Source of the DNA: Paraferrimonas sp. SM1919 | GTDB lineage: Bacteria; Pseudomonadota; Gammaproteobacteria; Enterobacterales; Shewanellaceae | Length of the DNA: 64,000 nt | Assembly: GCF_010993985.1 (NCBI RefSeq) | Contig: NZ_WINH01000023.1 | Coordinates: 1-64,000, forward strand | Reading direction: 5' to 3' | In this document: one piece after another, positions 24,345 to 34,311 of the stretch | How the letters are laid out: every line of letters starts with the position of its first letter | Position numbering within the stretch: position 1 is the first letter of the stretch | Made by a program: the position numbers and the translations under genes | Notes under the pieces: generated by a model | Databases searched by the model: none | What the model saw: only the letters and a program-made list of their open reading frames with translations | Told to the model about the DNA's origin: nothing

Positions 24345-26795
24345 GTGACCGATTTACCCATCACCGAAATTTTTGAACCGCTAAAACAAGCGTTATCAAG
24401 CCATAACCAAATCTTGATTCAAGCCCCTACCGGTGCAGGTAAATCAACTGCGCTGCCTTTAATGTTAGTCATTGAGAGAGTCGTTACAGGCAAAATTATT
24501 ATGCTTGAGCCAAGACGTATCGCAGCTAAAAATTTAGCCTTGTACTTAGCCGGTGAGCTGGGTGAAGCTGTTGGCCAACAAGTTGGTTATCGTATTAAAG
24601 GGGAGTCTAAAGTTTCTAACGCAACCCGTTTGGAAATTGTTACCGAAGGGGTACTCACTCAAATGATTCAAAGTGATCCTGAATTAACGGGCATCGATAT
24701 GGTGATTTTTGATGAATTCCATGAAAGGCATATTGCCACAGATTTAGGCCTAGCCCTAGTGCAAGATGTGCAGCTTGGCTTTAGGGAAGATTTAAAAATG
24801 TTGCTGGTATCAGCCACCCTAGAAAAGCAAAGCATTACTGAGCTATTGGATGATGCGCCTATGCTGGTCAGTGAGGGTCGCAGTTATCCGGTCGACATTG
24901 AATATGCGCCCGTGCCAAAACAGCAAACCATGCTTAACCACTGCCTTAAACAAATACTCGTGGCATTACATCGGTTTCAAGGTTCACTGTTGGTATTTTT
25001 ACCCGGCCAAGGTGAAATTAAACGCATTGCTGAAGAACTTCAACCCCAGCTAGATAGCAACACTATTGTCGCGCCTTTATATGGCAACTTGTCGCCAAGG
25101 GCTCAGCAACTGGCTATCCAGGCGGCACCTTCAGGTAAACGTAAGGTGGTGTTAACGACTAATATTGCCGAATCCTCCTTAACCATTGATGGTATTAAGG
25201 TAGTGATTGATGCCGGCTTAGTTAGGCGCAATCAATTTAACCCGCGAACCGGTTTGGATAAACTCATTCTCGCTAAAATCTCTAAGGCTTCTGCGACCCA
25301 GAGGGCGGGCCGAGCAGGACGTTTGTCTGCAGGCCACTGTATCAGGTTATGGTCTGAAACCGAACAACAGGGATTAAGGGACCACGAATTAGCTGAGATT
25401 CACCGCAGTAGTTTAACGGATGTCGCTTTTGAGCTGAGTCGATGGGGCGTAGCAAATTTTGCTAATATGAATTTACCCGAGCAGCCACCATTGGCGCATC
25501 AGAACATTGCTTGGCAAAGGTTACAGTCGCTGCAATTAACCGATGAATCAGGATTAACCAAACTCGGTCAGCAGGCCAGCGCCCTTAGGGTACGCGCTGA
25601 ACATGCCAGTATTTTAACCCATGGTCGATTACTTGAAGCAGACAGTCCTGGTACTCTGGCACTGGCCTGTATTTTGGTTGCCATTTTAGAAGAGTCCCAT
25701 CTCGCCAAAAGCTTTAATACGAGCGATATTGAAACTTTAGTCAGCCAGTATCACAAGGTTGAGCAATGGCGAACTCGGGCCAAGCACTGGTTTAAACACA
25801 CTCAGTGTCAGCAAACTCAAGCCGTTAGCGGATTCAGTGGTGTGTTGTTAGCTTGCAGTGATCCACTATTTGTCGCGAAAATGCGTCAATCAGGGGAATA
25901 CTTATTGGCGAAAGGGTTTGGGGCTAAATTAAGCGAAGGTGATGCCTTATCTGGTCAGCCATATCTTTATTGCGCCAACTTACAAGAATTAGAAGGTCAC
26001 TCGAGTGCCATGATGCGCTTAGTCGCTCAAATTAGCGAAACCCAACTAGAGCAATACCTTGGGTCGCAATTTATTGAGGGCTACGAGTTCGGTTGGCAAA
26101 CAGGGAAAGATAAATTCAGTGCCAAACAGGTGACCAAATTAGGCGCCATTGTGTTTAAACAGCAGGCCGCTCAAAACTGTCCACCAGAATTGGTGTTACC
26201 AGCCATCGCCCAGCGCTTAACAAAAGGTGGCATTAATGAGCTTAACTGGTCTAAGGTAGCTACCGCCTTAAAGCACAGGCTAGCTAAGGCCGCTAATTTA
26301 TATCCACAGCAAAAAATTCCAGCAATGGATGACGCTAATATTAGTGCCATGATTGTCGCTTATATTGACAACTACCGTACCGATATTAATCGTTGGTCTC
26401 AGGTTCAGCAGCTTGATTTATATGATATTTTGATGAATCAGTTGGATTGGCAACAGCAGCAATGGTTAGCGGTTACTTTGCCAAAAACGCTCACTTTGGT
26501 CAGTGGTCGTCAAGCTGAGTTAGATTACTCTCGAGACCAAGGAGTCATGCTATCAGTGCGTATGCAAGAAATGTATGGTTGTAGCACATCACCAACCATA
26601 GCTGATGGTAAAATTAAAGTGACCTTAGAACTGTTATCTCCAGCTCGAAGGCCACTCGCAATCACAGCGGATCTTGCCAATTTTTGGCAGGGTCCATACT
26701 TGGAAGTGCAAAAACAAATGAAAGGTCGTTATCCTAAGCACCCTTGGCCGGATGATCCCCAACACTACCAATATCAACCAAAAGGTCGCAAATAA
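24345..26795 (+). CDS. hrpB: ATP-dependent RNA helicase-like protein HrpB
   Basis: This is a DExH-box helicase of unclear substrate. The start is taken at GTG 24345, which gives MTDLPITEIFEPL like the family and 816 residues; an ATG at 24276 would add a hydrophobic stretch not expected there. Walker A is QAPTGAGKSTALP, the DExH motif reads FDEFHERH, motif III is SATLE, and motif VI is QRAGRAGR. The HrpB C-terminal domain ends RYPKHPWPDDP. The stop touches the start of mrcB, the usual gene pair in gammaproteobacteria. Confidence 0.94.
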   Translation: MTDLPITEIFEPLKQALSSHNQILIQAPTGAGKSTALPLMLVIERVVTGKIIMLEPRRIAAKNLALYLAGELGEAVGQQVGYRIKGESKVSNATRLEIVTEGVLTQMIQSDPELTGIDMVIFDEFHERHIATDLGLALVQDVQLGFREDLKMLLVSATLEKQSITELLDDAPMLVSEGRSYPVDIEYAPVPKQQTMLNHCLKQILVALHRFQGSLLVFLPGQGEIKRIAEELQPQLDSNTIVAPLYGNLSPRAQQLAIQAAPSGKRKVVLTTNIAESSLTIDGIKVVIDAGLVRRNQFNPRTGLDKLILAKISKASATQRAGRAGRLSAGHCIRLWSETEQQGLRDHELAEIHRSSLTDVAFELSRWGVANFANMNLPEQPPLAHQNIAWQRLQSLQLTDESGLTKLGQQASALRVRAEHASILTHGRLLEADSPGTLALACILVAILEESHLAKSFNTSDIETLVSQYHKVEQWRTRAKHWFKHTQCQQTQAVSGFSGVLLACSDPLFVAKMRQSGEYLLAKGFGAKLSEGDALSGQPYLYCANLQELEGHSSAMMRLVAQISETQLEQYLGSQFIEGYEFGWQTGKDKFSAKQVTKLGAIVFKQQAAQNCPPELVLPAIAQRLTKGGINELNWSKVATALKHRLAKAANLYPQQKIPAMDDANISAMIVAYIDNYRTDINRWSQVQQLDLYDILMNQLDWQQQQWLAVTLPKTLTLVSGRQAELDYSRDQGVMLSVRMQEMYGCSTSPTIADGKIKVTLELLSPARRPLAITADLANFWQGPYLEVQKQMKGRYPKHPWPDDPQHYQYQPKGRK

Positions 26796-29111
26796 ATGGC
26801 ATATAAGCGCCCACCGATAAAGAAGAAAGCACCAATAACAGCACCAAAAAAATCGTTCAAAAGCCGAATTTTGGGTTTTTTGTTTAAAATCAGCATTATC
26901 ATTTTTGCTGGTTTATTTTTGTGGGCAATTTACTTAGACGGCCAAATAGCGAAAAAATTTGAAGGTCAAAAATGGCATTTACCGGCTCAAGTATTTGGCA
27001 GGGCTTTGCCGCTATTTCCTGACGCCGCGGTCAGTATTGGTCAAGTGATTGAAGAGTTGAAATTACTCGGTTACCGCAAAGTAGCCAATCCAAGTCAAGT
27101 CGGCGAATTTTCAGCTTCAGCGAGTAGAGTTGATGTTTGGCGCAGAGGCTTTTTACATCCCGATGGCTGGATGTCGGAAAACCGCTTTATGGTGAGCTTT
27201 GGTAACTATGGTGTTGAGCGCGTAAGTCGCCACAGTGATGGGCGAGAGATGGCAATAAATTATTTAGAGCCAATGCTGCTTGATCGAATGATCACCGCCG
27301 GCACAGAAGACCGAGTCTTTGTTCCAATGGCGCAAATCCCCAAAACGTTACAAGAAGCATTAATTCTGGTTGAAGATAGAAGTTTCTATGATCACTGGGG
27401 AGTCAACCCGATGGCGATTATAAGGGCGTTATGGGTTAATGTTAATGCTGGTCGAGCTGTCCAAGGTGGCTCTACAATTACTCAGCAGTTGGCAAAGAAC
27501 TTCTTTTTAACTTCAGAGCGATCATTGTGGCGTAAGGCCCGTGAAGCTTTTATGTCTTTAATTATTGATGCCAGATACTCAAAGACTGAGATTCTAGAAG
27601 CTTATTTAAATGAACTTTACATGGGGCAAGACAAAGCCCGCGGTGTGCATGGCATGGGACTCGCCGCACAACATTATTTTGGTCGTCCGCTACCAGAATT
27701 GACACTTTCACAACAAGCCCTTTTAATTGCCATTATTAAGGGACCAAGCTATTACAACCCTTGGCGCTACCCACAAAGAGCCAGAGAGCGTAGGGATCTT
27801 GTGCTCAAAATTATGTACCAAGCTAAAGCGATTGGTAAGCAGCAGTATATCCAAGCGATTGAAAGTAGCATGGGGCTGAGAAAGAGTAAGAAATTAGCAA
27901 GACAACAATTACCTGCTTTTTTCTCACATGTACAACGTGAATTAAAGCAGCGCTATGGCGGTCGTTTAGCGCAATCTTCAGGCCTCAAGGTGTATACCAG
28001 TCTAGATCCGCTTGCTCAGCACCATGCTGAAGCGGCGGTAGTTGAGCAGATGCGACAACTGGCCAAGCGCACCAAAAACAACAATTTACAAATTGGCATG
28101 GTGGTAACCGATAAATACCAGAACGGTATAGCAGCTATGGTTGGTGATAAGGATGTCGATTATGCCGGTTTTAACCGTGCACTCGATATTCGCCGCCCGA
28201 TCGGCTCCTTAGTTAAACCCTTTATTTATTTAACGGCCTTGTCCAAACCGGCGCAATATAACCTGTCTACGCCATTGGCAAACAACCCTCTGGAATTTGT
28301 AGGGCCCAAGGGTCAAATATGGGCGCCAAAGAATTATGATGAATCATTTGGTGGGGTAATGCCCTTACAAGAAGGCCTTGTCACTTCGATGAATCTACCT
28401 ACGGTTAATTTAGGTATGGAGCTGGGGTTAGATACGGTTATTGCAACTTTAAAACAAGCGGGCTGGAACGAGCAATTAGAAGAAGTGCCGGCTATTTTGC
28501 TTGGAGCAGTCAATGGTAGCCCACTGATGGTGGCACAAATGTATCATACCATTGCTAATAAAGGTGTTTATCAGCAATTACGCTCAGTGGTGGCGGTATT
28601 AGATAATGATGATAATTTATTGGAAGTGAGCCGTGATAATCCTAATCAAATTTTCTTGGAGGGGGCGAACTATTTAGTTGAACAGGCCTTGCATCAAGTC
28701 GTTGAAAGAGGGACAGCTCAAAGATTGGGGCGGTCTCAACCCTATGCGGTATTAGCCGGAAAAACAGGTACCTCTAATGACAGTCGAGATTCCTGGTTTG
28801 TTGGTTACGACGAGAGAAACGTCGCAGCAATCTGGGTCGGTAGAGATGATAATGACACTACCTCACTGTTTGGAAGTTCAGGCGCGATGACTATTTATCA
28901 GGACTTTTTACAACGTCGAGCACCGATGTCATTACTTCTTGCGGTACCAGACACAGTTATTGAGGGTCATTTTGACCCCACAAATGGCCAAGCTATGGAT
29001 AAAGACTGTCGAAATACAGTGGCTTATCCAGCTTTAGCGGAAGCCTATTTGCCATCCGATGATTGTGATATGAAAGCAGGTAGCTGGTTTAGAAAACTGT
29101 TTGGTGGTTAG
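26796..29111 (+). CDS. mrcB: Penicillin-binding protein 1B
   Basis: This bifunctional enzyme polymerises and cross-links peptidoglycan. The 771-residue protein has a basic cytoplasmic front, one membrane helix at about 28-47 and a UB2H domain (LpoB-binding in E. coli) near 60-140. The glycosyltransferase domain has catalytic Glu193 in LVEDRSFYDHWG and QGGSTITQQLAKN. In the transpeptidase domain the catalytic Ser471 is in SLVK, with SMN at 531-533 and KTGT at 656-659. It begins on the base after the hrpB stop, so translation is coupled. Confidence 0.96.
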   Translation: MAYKRPPIKKKAPITAPKKSFKSRILGFLFKISIIIFAGLFLWAIYLDGQIAKKFEGQKWHLPAQVFGRALPLFPDAAVSIGQVIEELKLLGYRKVANPSQVGEFSASASRVDVWRRGFLHPDGWMSENRFMVSFGNYGVERVSRHSDGREMAINYLEPMLLDRMITAGTEDRVFVPMAQIPKTLQEALILVEDRSFYDHWGVNPMAIIRALWVNVNAGRAVQGGSTITQQLAKNFFLTSERSLWRKAREAFMSLIIDARYSKTEILEAYLNELYMGQDKARGVHGMGLAAQHYFGRPLPELTLSQQALLIAIIKGPSYYNPWRYPQRARERRDLVLKIMYQAKAIGKQQYIQAIESSMGLRKSKKLARQQLPAFFSHVQRELKQRYGGRLAQSSGLKVYTSLDPLAQHHAEAAVVEQMRQLAKRTKNNNLQIGMVVTDKYQNGIAAMVGDKDVDYAGFNRALDIRRPIGSLVKPFIYLTALSKPAQYNLSTPLANNPLEFVGPKGQIWAPKNYDESFGGVMPLQEGLVTSMNLPTVNLGMELGLDTVIATLKQAGWNEQLEEVPAILLGAVNGSPLMVAQMYHTIANKGVYQQLRSVVAVLDNDDNLLEVSRDNPNQIFLEGANYLVEQALHQVVERGTAQRLGRSQPYAVLAGKTGTSNDSRDSWFVGYDERNVAAIWVGRDDNDTTSLFGSSGAMTIYQDFLQRRAPMSLLLAVPDTVIEGHFDPTNGQAMDKDCRNTVAYPALAEAYLPSDDCDMKAGSWFRKLFGG

Positions 29112-29197
29112 TGGGCTGCTGATTTCATGAAGAATGATGACAGATTTTTGAAGGGGTCTTAATAGGCTTTAAGCGTCATTAACATAAGGAAATAAAC

Positions 29198-29878
29198 TTG
29201 AGAATATTAAAAAGGATTTTAGCTGATGAGTGGCAACTTCTGACTTTTAGGCGTTTTAAGCCAGACCTGTCGCTGTTTAACTACTATTTAGCATTTGGGA
29301 TAGGCTTTACTTGGCTTTGTGGTATTGGTCGATATTGGGATAACCCAAGAGCCGAACTTTGGCAGTATCTAGGTTTAGGCTCTGTTGCTTATATTTTTAT
29401 CATGGCACTAATCCTATGGTTAGTCGTGATGCCATTAAAGCCAGCCAATTGGCGTTATAAAAATGTGCTGCTATTTGTTTCGCTTACTGCACCGCCTGCA
29501 ATTTTGTATGCCGTTCCAGTTGAAAGGTTTATGTCTTTAGGCGCGGCTCAAACTGCTAATGTATGGTTTTTAGCGGTTGTGGCCACCTGGAGAGTAGCGC
29601 TATTGCTAAAGTACCTCATTAACAGTGCTAAATTATCTGGCACAACTGTGCTTGTTGCTACCTTATTACCATTAACTTTAATTGTTTCCAGTTTAACCGC
29701 ATTAAATTTAGAACATGTGGTATTTAAGGTCATGGCTGGATTAACCGAAGAAGAAAAATCAGCTAATGACACTGCCTACCTGATACTGATGATCATCACC
29801 TACTTTTCAGTGATGACATTTCCTTTTCTTGTGAGTATTTACGCATGGATTGCTTATAAACGAAGAAAGCTAAAGTAA
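29198..29878 (+). CDS. YIP1-like polytopic membrane protein of unknown function
   Basis: The 226-residue product has about five to six hydrophobic segments, at roughly 28-45, 60-85, 90-108, 120-140, 150-168 and 193-215, and a basic tail YKRRKLK. It begins at TTG 29198 with AAGGA seven bases upstream. It resembles the Yip1-domain membrane proteins often seen in Shewanella-type genomes, but I cannot assign a role. It lies 86 bases after mrcB on the same strand and ends before a hairpin shared with the convergent gene. Confidence 0.65.
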   Translation: MRILKRILADEWQLLTFRRFKPDLSLFNYYLAFGIGFTWLCGIGRYWDNPRAELWQYLGLGSVAYIFIMALILWLVVMPLKPANWRYKNVLLFVSLTAPPAILYAVPVERFMSLGAAQTANVWFLAVVATWRVALLLKYLINSAKLSGTTVLVATLLPLTLIVSSLTALNLEHVVFKVMAGLTEEEKSANDTAYLILMIITYFSVMTFPFLVSIYAWIAYKRRKLK

Positions 29879-29896
29879 AGGGGTTGCTTTGTTCGA

Positions 29897-29924
29897 GACA
29901 GAATACAGAATGCTGTATCCTGTC
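29897..29924. terminator. Hairpin between convergent genes, possible terminator
   Basis: GACAGAATACAG and CTGTATCCTGTC pair, with one A-C mismatch, around AATG. The following TATTGTT is a weak T-tract, so termination is likely but not certain. Confidence 0.45.
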
Positions 29925-29936
29925 TATTGTTAAATG

Positions 29937-30935
29937 TTATTTTAGCAATCGAACAATAAGGGAGCCGGGGGCTCTTACTGACTCGACATTATGACTGATC
30001 ACTGTTGCTGAGGTAGGGCTGTAATATTCCTCAACAATGTCGCCAAAACTGTCAAATTGGCTGGCGAGGTGTTGTCCTTTACTCACCTTTTGTAGAAGAT
30101 TGACATGACAAATAACAAATCCCCCTTGATTGGCTCGCACACTGGTAATTTGTTTACCTTCAATAAATTTTTGCTCAGTTAATTGAGCGCAGCCAGCAAT
30201 CAATCCATAGTGCTTAAGTATATTTAAGATACCTTCAACCGCCCGCGCCACCATAGTTGAATCAGTGTAACGTCCGACACCTACTTCTAGAGTAATAGCT
30301 GGGATCCCAGCTTGGTTGTAGACGGTTTCTAATATTCCAGGATCACCTGGGTCATCCAAAATCACATCAGGGTTCACTAACTTTGCCATGTTAATACAAT
30401 CATCGAGCTGATAATTGGCGAAGGCATATAAAGGATAAGCTGAACCTGAGGTTTGTGAATGTAAATCTATACCTAAATCAGCGTTAGGCTGAATGAGATT
30501 GATCCATAGGCTATGGGCAAAACGCTCAGCATCACTGCCGTGAGGATTACCTGGGAATATGCGATTCAAATTGGTCGAAGAACTGTCGGGAGCTGCACTA
30601 TGATAATCTCGAGAATGGCGAGCAATTCCCGATAAATTCACCGTAGGTACTATGGTGACTGTGCCAGCTTGTATTTTGCTTTTTATGCTTCTAGCCAGCG
30701 TTTGTGCGGTTAATATGCCATTTTGTTCATCGCCATGAATTGCAGCAGTGATCACCAAGCGCTTACCTGGTTTTTGACCTTTAAAGACTAACACGGGTAA
30801 AGTCTGTGGGTGACCGATGGCGTCAGTGGCAATGGCAAACCAAAATTTATGTTCCCCAGCAGCGAGGCCATCCACATCTAAAGCTTTGATGGTTGGATAG
30901 ACTGGGATCACACAATCTTTCAAGGAATGGGGCAT
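29937..30935 (-). CDS. Succinylglutamate desuccinylase/aspartoacylase-family zinc hydrolase
   Basis: The 332-residue protein belongs to the M14-like AstE/AspA family, which removes acyl groups from N-acyl amino acids or related compounds. Zinc ligands are visible in AAIHGDEQNG (His and Glu, near residues 65-72) and in LGIDLHSQTSG (His near 154). A C-terminal beta domain follows, as in the ectoine-degradation and uncharacterised members. The start has GGAGAG just upstream. It is divergent from an amino-acid exporter gene, which suggests an amino-acid-derived substrate, but the exact one cannot be told. Confidence 0.8.
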   Translation of the reverse strand: MPHSLKDCVIPVYPTIKALDVDGLAAGEHKFWFAIATDAIGHPQTLPVLVFKGQKPGKRLVITAAIHGDEQNGILTAQTLARSIKSKIQAGTVTIVPTVNLSGIARHSRDYHSAAPDSSSTNLNRIFPGNPHGSDAERFAHSLWINLIQPNADLGIDLHSQTSGSAYPLYAFANYQLDDCINMAKLVNPDVILDDPGDPGILETVYNQAGIPAITLEVGVGRYTDSTMVARAVEGILNILKHYGLIAGCAQLTEQKFIEGKQITSVRANQGGFVICHVNLLQKVSKGQHLASQFDSFGDIVEEYYSPTSATVISHNVESVRAPGSLIVRLLK

Positions 30936-31090
30936 GGACTCTCCATTATGAGCACTATGAAGTCTTTGATAACATATTAGATTTTCATGGCTGTTGGATC
31001 TCTTTGATGATAAATATAAAAGTAACTGTTAACCGTAGAAATTAGCAAGCCTTTTAGTGCTAGCTAGCAATAACTTGAAAAGAAAAAGTG

Positions 31091-32359
31091 ATGATAATTC
31101 CCCATGGAAAAATAGGCCGCTGGCATGGTGCGGGTTTACTGGCGACCACTTTATTAGGAACCAGTGTCTTTATTTTGCCGCAAATGACGGTTGCGAGTGC
31201 CAATGCATGGGCGCTGTGGGCTTGGTTGTTATTGACCGTGACCATACTCCCTGTGGCACTGGTGTTTGCTAAGCTGTCAGCAAAATACCCCCACGCCGCT
31301 GGGCCTGCTTATTTTGTTGAAAAAGCGTTTGGGGTGATCAGTGGCAGAACCATCGGCATGATCTTTTTATGCATTGTGCCATTGGGGGCACCTGCTGCGC
31401 TTATCATGACTTATCAATTTGTTGATGCCATCTTTAATCTCCCCCAAGAGCAAGAACTGTGGGTGCAGCTGGGATTTGTCTGCTTTATTCTGCTAGTAAA
31501 CTACCGGGGTATACAGTTATCTGCAGCGCTGCAGCTTAGTCTGACTTTTGCGATTACCGCTGTGGTGGTGCTCATGCTGGTGGCAACGGTTTCTACCCCA
31601 GTAGTCATAAGCGAGCAGCTTTCCATAGTTCAGCATTCAAATATGAACGCTATTTTAGCGGCAACGGGTCTAGCATTTTGGAGTTTCCTTGGCATTGAGG
31701 CCATGTCTCATTTAGCTGGGGATTTTAAAAGACCTGAAAAGGATTTAGTACCAGCCATTATGATCGGTACGTTATTAGTTGGGTTGATATACATGGCTTG
31801 TACCTATATGGTGCTTAGCGTGCCTAGCACGACTGAACTGCATATGGTGGGCGCGTTTGATGCACTATTGAGTCCTTATTTAGGTGATAGTTATGCCTGG
31901 GGACATTTAATTATTGGCACTCTTGGCATTGCAGGGGGCTTGGCAACCGTCAATGTTTACACTGCCAGCCTAGCCAGATTAATTTGGAGCTTCGCCAACG
32001 ACGGCGTGTTGCCCAAACCTTTGCGCCGTAAAAATCGCTACGGCACCCCAATTACAGCATTATTACTGTTGTTGGTTGTGATGTCTTGTGTGTTAGCGGT
32101 AACCAATACTACCGGAATAGATCTAGAGCAGTTACTTAACTGGGTTAATGGTGTGTTTGCGGTTATTTATTTGGCATCTATGCTGGCCGCTTTAAAGTTG
32201 TTGGATAGTCGTTATCGCCCTGTGATTGCCTTGGGCTGTTTTTTCTGTGGATTGATGTTCTGGGGACTTGGAATAAGTATGCTTTACGCTGCTATTCTAA
32301 TGTTGCTCATTGTGCCACTACTGAAGTGGCAACAAAGCAGGCAGGCGCTAGCAATATAG
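31091..32359 (+). CDS. YjeH-like amino-acid exporter of the APC superfamily
   Basis: The 422-residue membrane protein has about 12 helices. It opens GRWHGAGLLATTLLGTSVFILP and has PHAAGPAYFVEKAFG near residue 74, matching the layout of E. coli YjeH, an exporter of methionine and branched-chain amino acids. ATG 31091 is preferred over the GTG three bases earlier; no strong ribosome site is present. It is divergent from the acyl-hydrolase gene and convergent with an MFS gene. Substrate is inferred by family only. Confidence 0.75.
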   Translation: MIIPHGKIGRWHGAGLLATTLLGTSVFILPQMTVASANAWALWAWLLLTVTILPVALVFAKLSAKYPHAAGPAYFVEKAFGVISGRTIGMIFLCIVPLGAPAALIMTYQFVDAIFNLPQEQELWVQLGFVCFILLVNYRGIQLSAALQLSLTFAITAVVVLMLVATVSTPVVISEQLSIVQHSNMNAILAATGLAFWSFLGIEAMSHLAGDFKRPEKDLVPAIMIGTLLVGLIYMACTYMVLSVPSTTELHMVGAFDALLSPYLGDSYAWGHLIIGTLGIAGGLATVNVYTASLARLIWSFANDGVLPKPLRRKNRYGTPITALLLLLVVMSCVLAVTNTTGIDLEQLLNWVNGVFAVIYLASMLAALKLLDSRYRPVIALGCFFCGLMFWGLGISMLYAAILMLLIVPLLKWQQSRQALAI

Positions 32360-32387
32360 AGTTTAGGGATAGTGTATTGAATAAAGT

Positions 32388-32419
32388 AAAAGGGTATGAA
32401 CATTTGTCCATACCCTTTT
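32388..32419. terminator. Bidirectional terminator between two transporter genes
   Basis: AAAAGGGTATG (32388-32398) pairs with CATACCCTTTT (32409-32419) around a 10-base loop, with short T-tracts on both strands. Confidence 0.75.
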
Positions 32420-32421
32420 GT

Positions 32422-33654
32422 TTAATTGCCCCTGGGAAGCCTTTCTAGCAGGCGGTATAAGACCATCACCACAGCACAAAGTATTGCAGTAATCATAAAC
32501 AGCTCTGGGCCTCCCCATAAATCGAGAATGATGCCGCCCCCTAAAGGTGCTAAGGCAAAGCCGAATTCATAGAAAGCTGAGGCACCAAAATACACCCCAC
32601 GGAGGTGATCAGGTGCAATTCTATCGAGATGCACATTCATGGTTGGAAAGGTAATGGTTTCTGCAAGGGACATAATTATCACTGCTGCTATCCATAAACT
32701 AAAGCCATCAACTGGGTTTAATAAGAACCAAACCTGTGAAATTAATAGCAAAAATAAGCCGGCCTGAATACGATTGACCAAGGATATTCTCGCCATCAAT
32801 TTTAGCAGTAGAAATTGGCTACTGATGATCACTAGGGCATTGGTAAAAATCATCGCGGCAACCAACTCTAGTACCTGTGGCGCACCAGATCGTTTTAAAT
32901 ATTGGATTAGTGAGCTATCCATTTGGGCATAGATAAACATGCATAGAATATTTGCAATGATTAAGCACTGTAGCAATTTATCCTGCCATAGGACTTTTAA
33001 TATTTGGCTTTTGCTTATCACAGGTTTGCTAGAATCCTTGCAAAGCTGGCTGACACCAATATTCTTGCCTTCAGGTTGACTAAAGCCCCACATTAGTAAG
33101 CCTAAGTACAGCGCGAATGCCACTGCGGTAATATAAAAGCCAGATTGCTCACCTGTGATGCCAAACCATACGCCAACAAGTGGGCCGATAGCGCAGCCAA
33201 CATTAACGGCAAAGTAGAGGCTTTGCATGGCCAGTTCACGGGTTTTGCTATCGCTAATGATATCGCCGACCGCCGCTGAGCTTAATGGCCGCCATAACGA
33301 AGTCGAGATTGAGCATAGCGTCATAATGACAATATAACTAAGCACAGTATCAGCTTCGGCTAATAGGCAGAATGAAATAATGTAGAGGATTGCGGTAAAG
33401 TACATTAATGGGCGACGCCCAAGCCGATCAGAGAGGGCGCTGCCGATAAAGCTGGTAAACACAGCAACTAGCGCACTGACTGATAAGATAGCACCGACTT
33501 CAGTGGCACTAAGTTGAAACTTATCATAGAGGATCACGGCCAAAAACGGCCACACCATATAATAGCTGCCGCGAGTAATAAATGCGCCAAATAGCAGTAT
33601 CCACATTAGCAGAGGGAATTGCTTTACTCTTGATATTGATACATCCGATTCCAT
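32422..33654 (-). CDS. MFS transporter, MdtH-like
   Basis: The 410-residue protein has about 12 membrane helices. Motif A appears as GSALSDRLGRRPLMY near residue 77-90, and the loop after helix 6 holds a polar insert (EGKNIGVSQLCKDSSK). The ATG at 33654 is preceded by TAGAGAAA, while a GTG at 33669 would add five residues. The sequence resembles multidrug efflux carriers such as MdtH; no substrate can be assigned. It follows the cytochrome c' gene on the same strand but is separated from it by a terminator. Confidence 0.75.
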   Translation of the reverse strand: MESDVSISRVKQFPLLMWILLFGAFITRGSYYMVWPFLAVILYDKFQLSATEVGAILSVSALVAVFTSFIGSALSDRLGRRPLMYFTAILYIISFCLLAEADTVLSYIVIMTLCSISTSLWRPLSSAAVGDIISDSKTRELAMQSLYFAVNVGCAIGPLVGVWFGITGEQSGFYITAVAFALYLGLLMWGFSQPEGKNIGVSQLCKDSSKPVISKSQILKVLWQDKLLQCLIIANILCMFIYAQMDSSLIQYLKRSGAPQVLELVAAMIFTNALVIISSQFLLLKLMARISLVNRIQAGLFLLLISQVWFLLNPVDGFSLWIAAVIIMSLAETITFPTMNVHLDRIAPDHLRGVYFGASAFYEFGFALAPLGGGIILDLWGGPELFMITAILCAVVMVLYRLLERLPRGN

Positions 33655-33678
33655 GGTTTTCTCTAGCACATAATAAAA

Positions 33679-33699
33679 AAGGCCGCTTTGAGCGGCCTT
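33679..33699 (-). terminator. Terminator after the cytochrome c' gene
   Basis: AAGGCCGCT and AGCGGCCTT pair around TTG and are followed by TTTTTATTA on the minus strand, 27 bases past the cytochrome stop. Confidence 0.8.
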
Positions 33700-33726
33700 G
33701 GTAACTATTATCGAATTTAACTCGAA

Positions 33727-34182
33727 TTAGTCCGCTTTGTATGGTTTATGACAAGCTTTACAGTTTTTAGCGACATCTTGAAATGCTGCGGCAACGCCTT
33801 TTTTACCAGGGTTGGTGGCAGCAACTTCTGCAAGCTTGGCTGACGTGGTTTCAAAGTTTTTCATTTTAGCTTCGAAGTCTGCTTTGTCACTCCAGATTGC
33901 TGGTAGTGCAGCTGTTTCTTTAGAGCCAGTCGCAGTACCGGCAGCAAAACCTTCTAGAGCCATAGCGGATAGCGCCGCAACGTTGGCAGAGCGCTTTGCA
34001 AATTCAGCATCATTCCAAGCCTTCTTACCTTTCATCATTGCACCTAGGTGGGCAAAGTTGTGGTACATCATGCTAAAAGAAGACTGGCGGTAATCAATGG
34101 CTTTGTCAGCATTTTTAAAGTCGCCAGCCGCTGCAGCGTTAAAAGACAGGGCGATAGCCGCGGCAGTGATAATTTTTTTCAT
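33727..34182 (-). CDS. Cytochrome c'
   Basis: This is a periplasmic c-type cytochrome of the four-helix-bundle class. The 151-residue precursor has a signal peptide ending about SFNAAAAG at residues 13-20, and a single CKACH haem-binding motif at 141-145 close to the C-terminus, the hallmark of cytochrome c' (class II). Such proteins have a five-coordinate haem that binds nitric oxide and are linked to NO tolerance, though the physiological role varies. It is monocistronic between two terminators. Confidence 0.92.
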   Translation of the reverse strand: MKKIITAAAIALSFNAAAAGDFKNADKAIDYRQSSFSMMYHNFAHLGAMMKGKKAWNDAEFAKRSANVAALSAMALEGFAAGTATGSKETAALPAIWSDKADFEAKMKNFETTSAKLAEVAATNPGKKGVAAAFQDVAKNCKACHKPYKAD

Positions 34183-34269
34183 TGTTATATCCTTTTTTCC
34201 ATCAAAAATTCGAGCTGGATTAGTTTTATACTAATTAAATTCAGCTAACAATTACAATACGATAGAGAT

Positions 34270-34298
34270 AAAAAAAGCGACTATTAGTCGCTTTTTTT
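34270..34298 (-). terminator. Terminator after the SlyD-like gene
   Basis: AAAAAAAGCGACTA and TAGTCGCTTTTTTT form a near-perfect stem with long A/T tracts, 14 bases after the isomerase stop and about 90 bases before the cytochrome c' start. Confidence 0.85.
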
Positions 34299-34311
34299 GT
34301 ATCAGCATATA

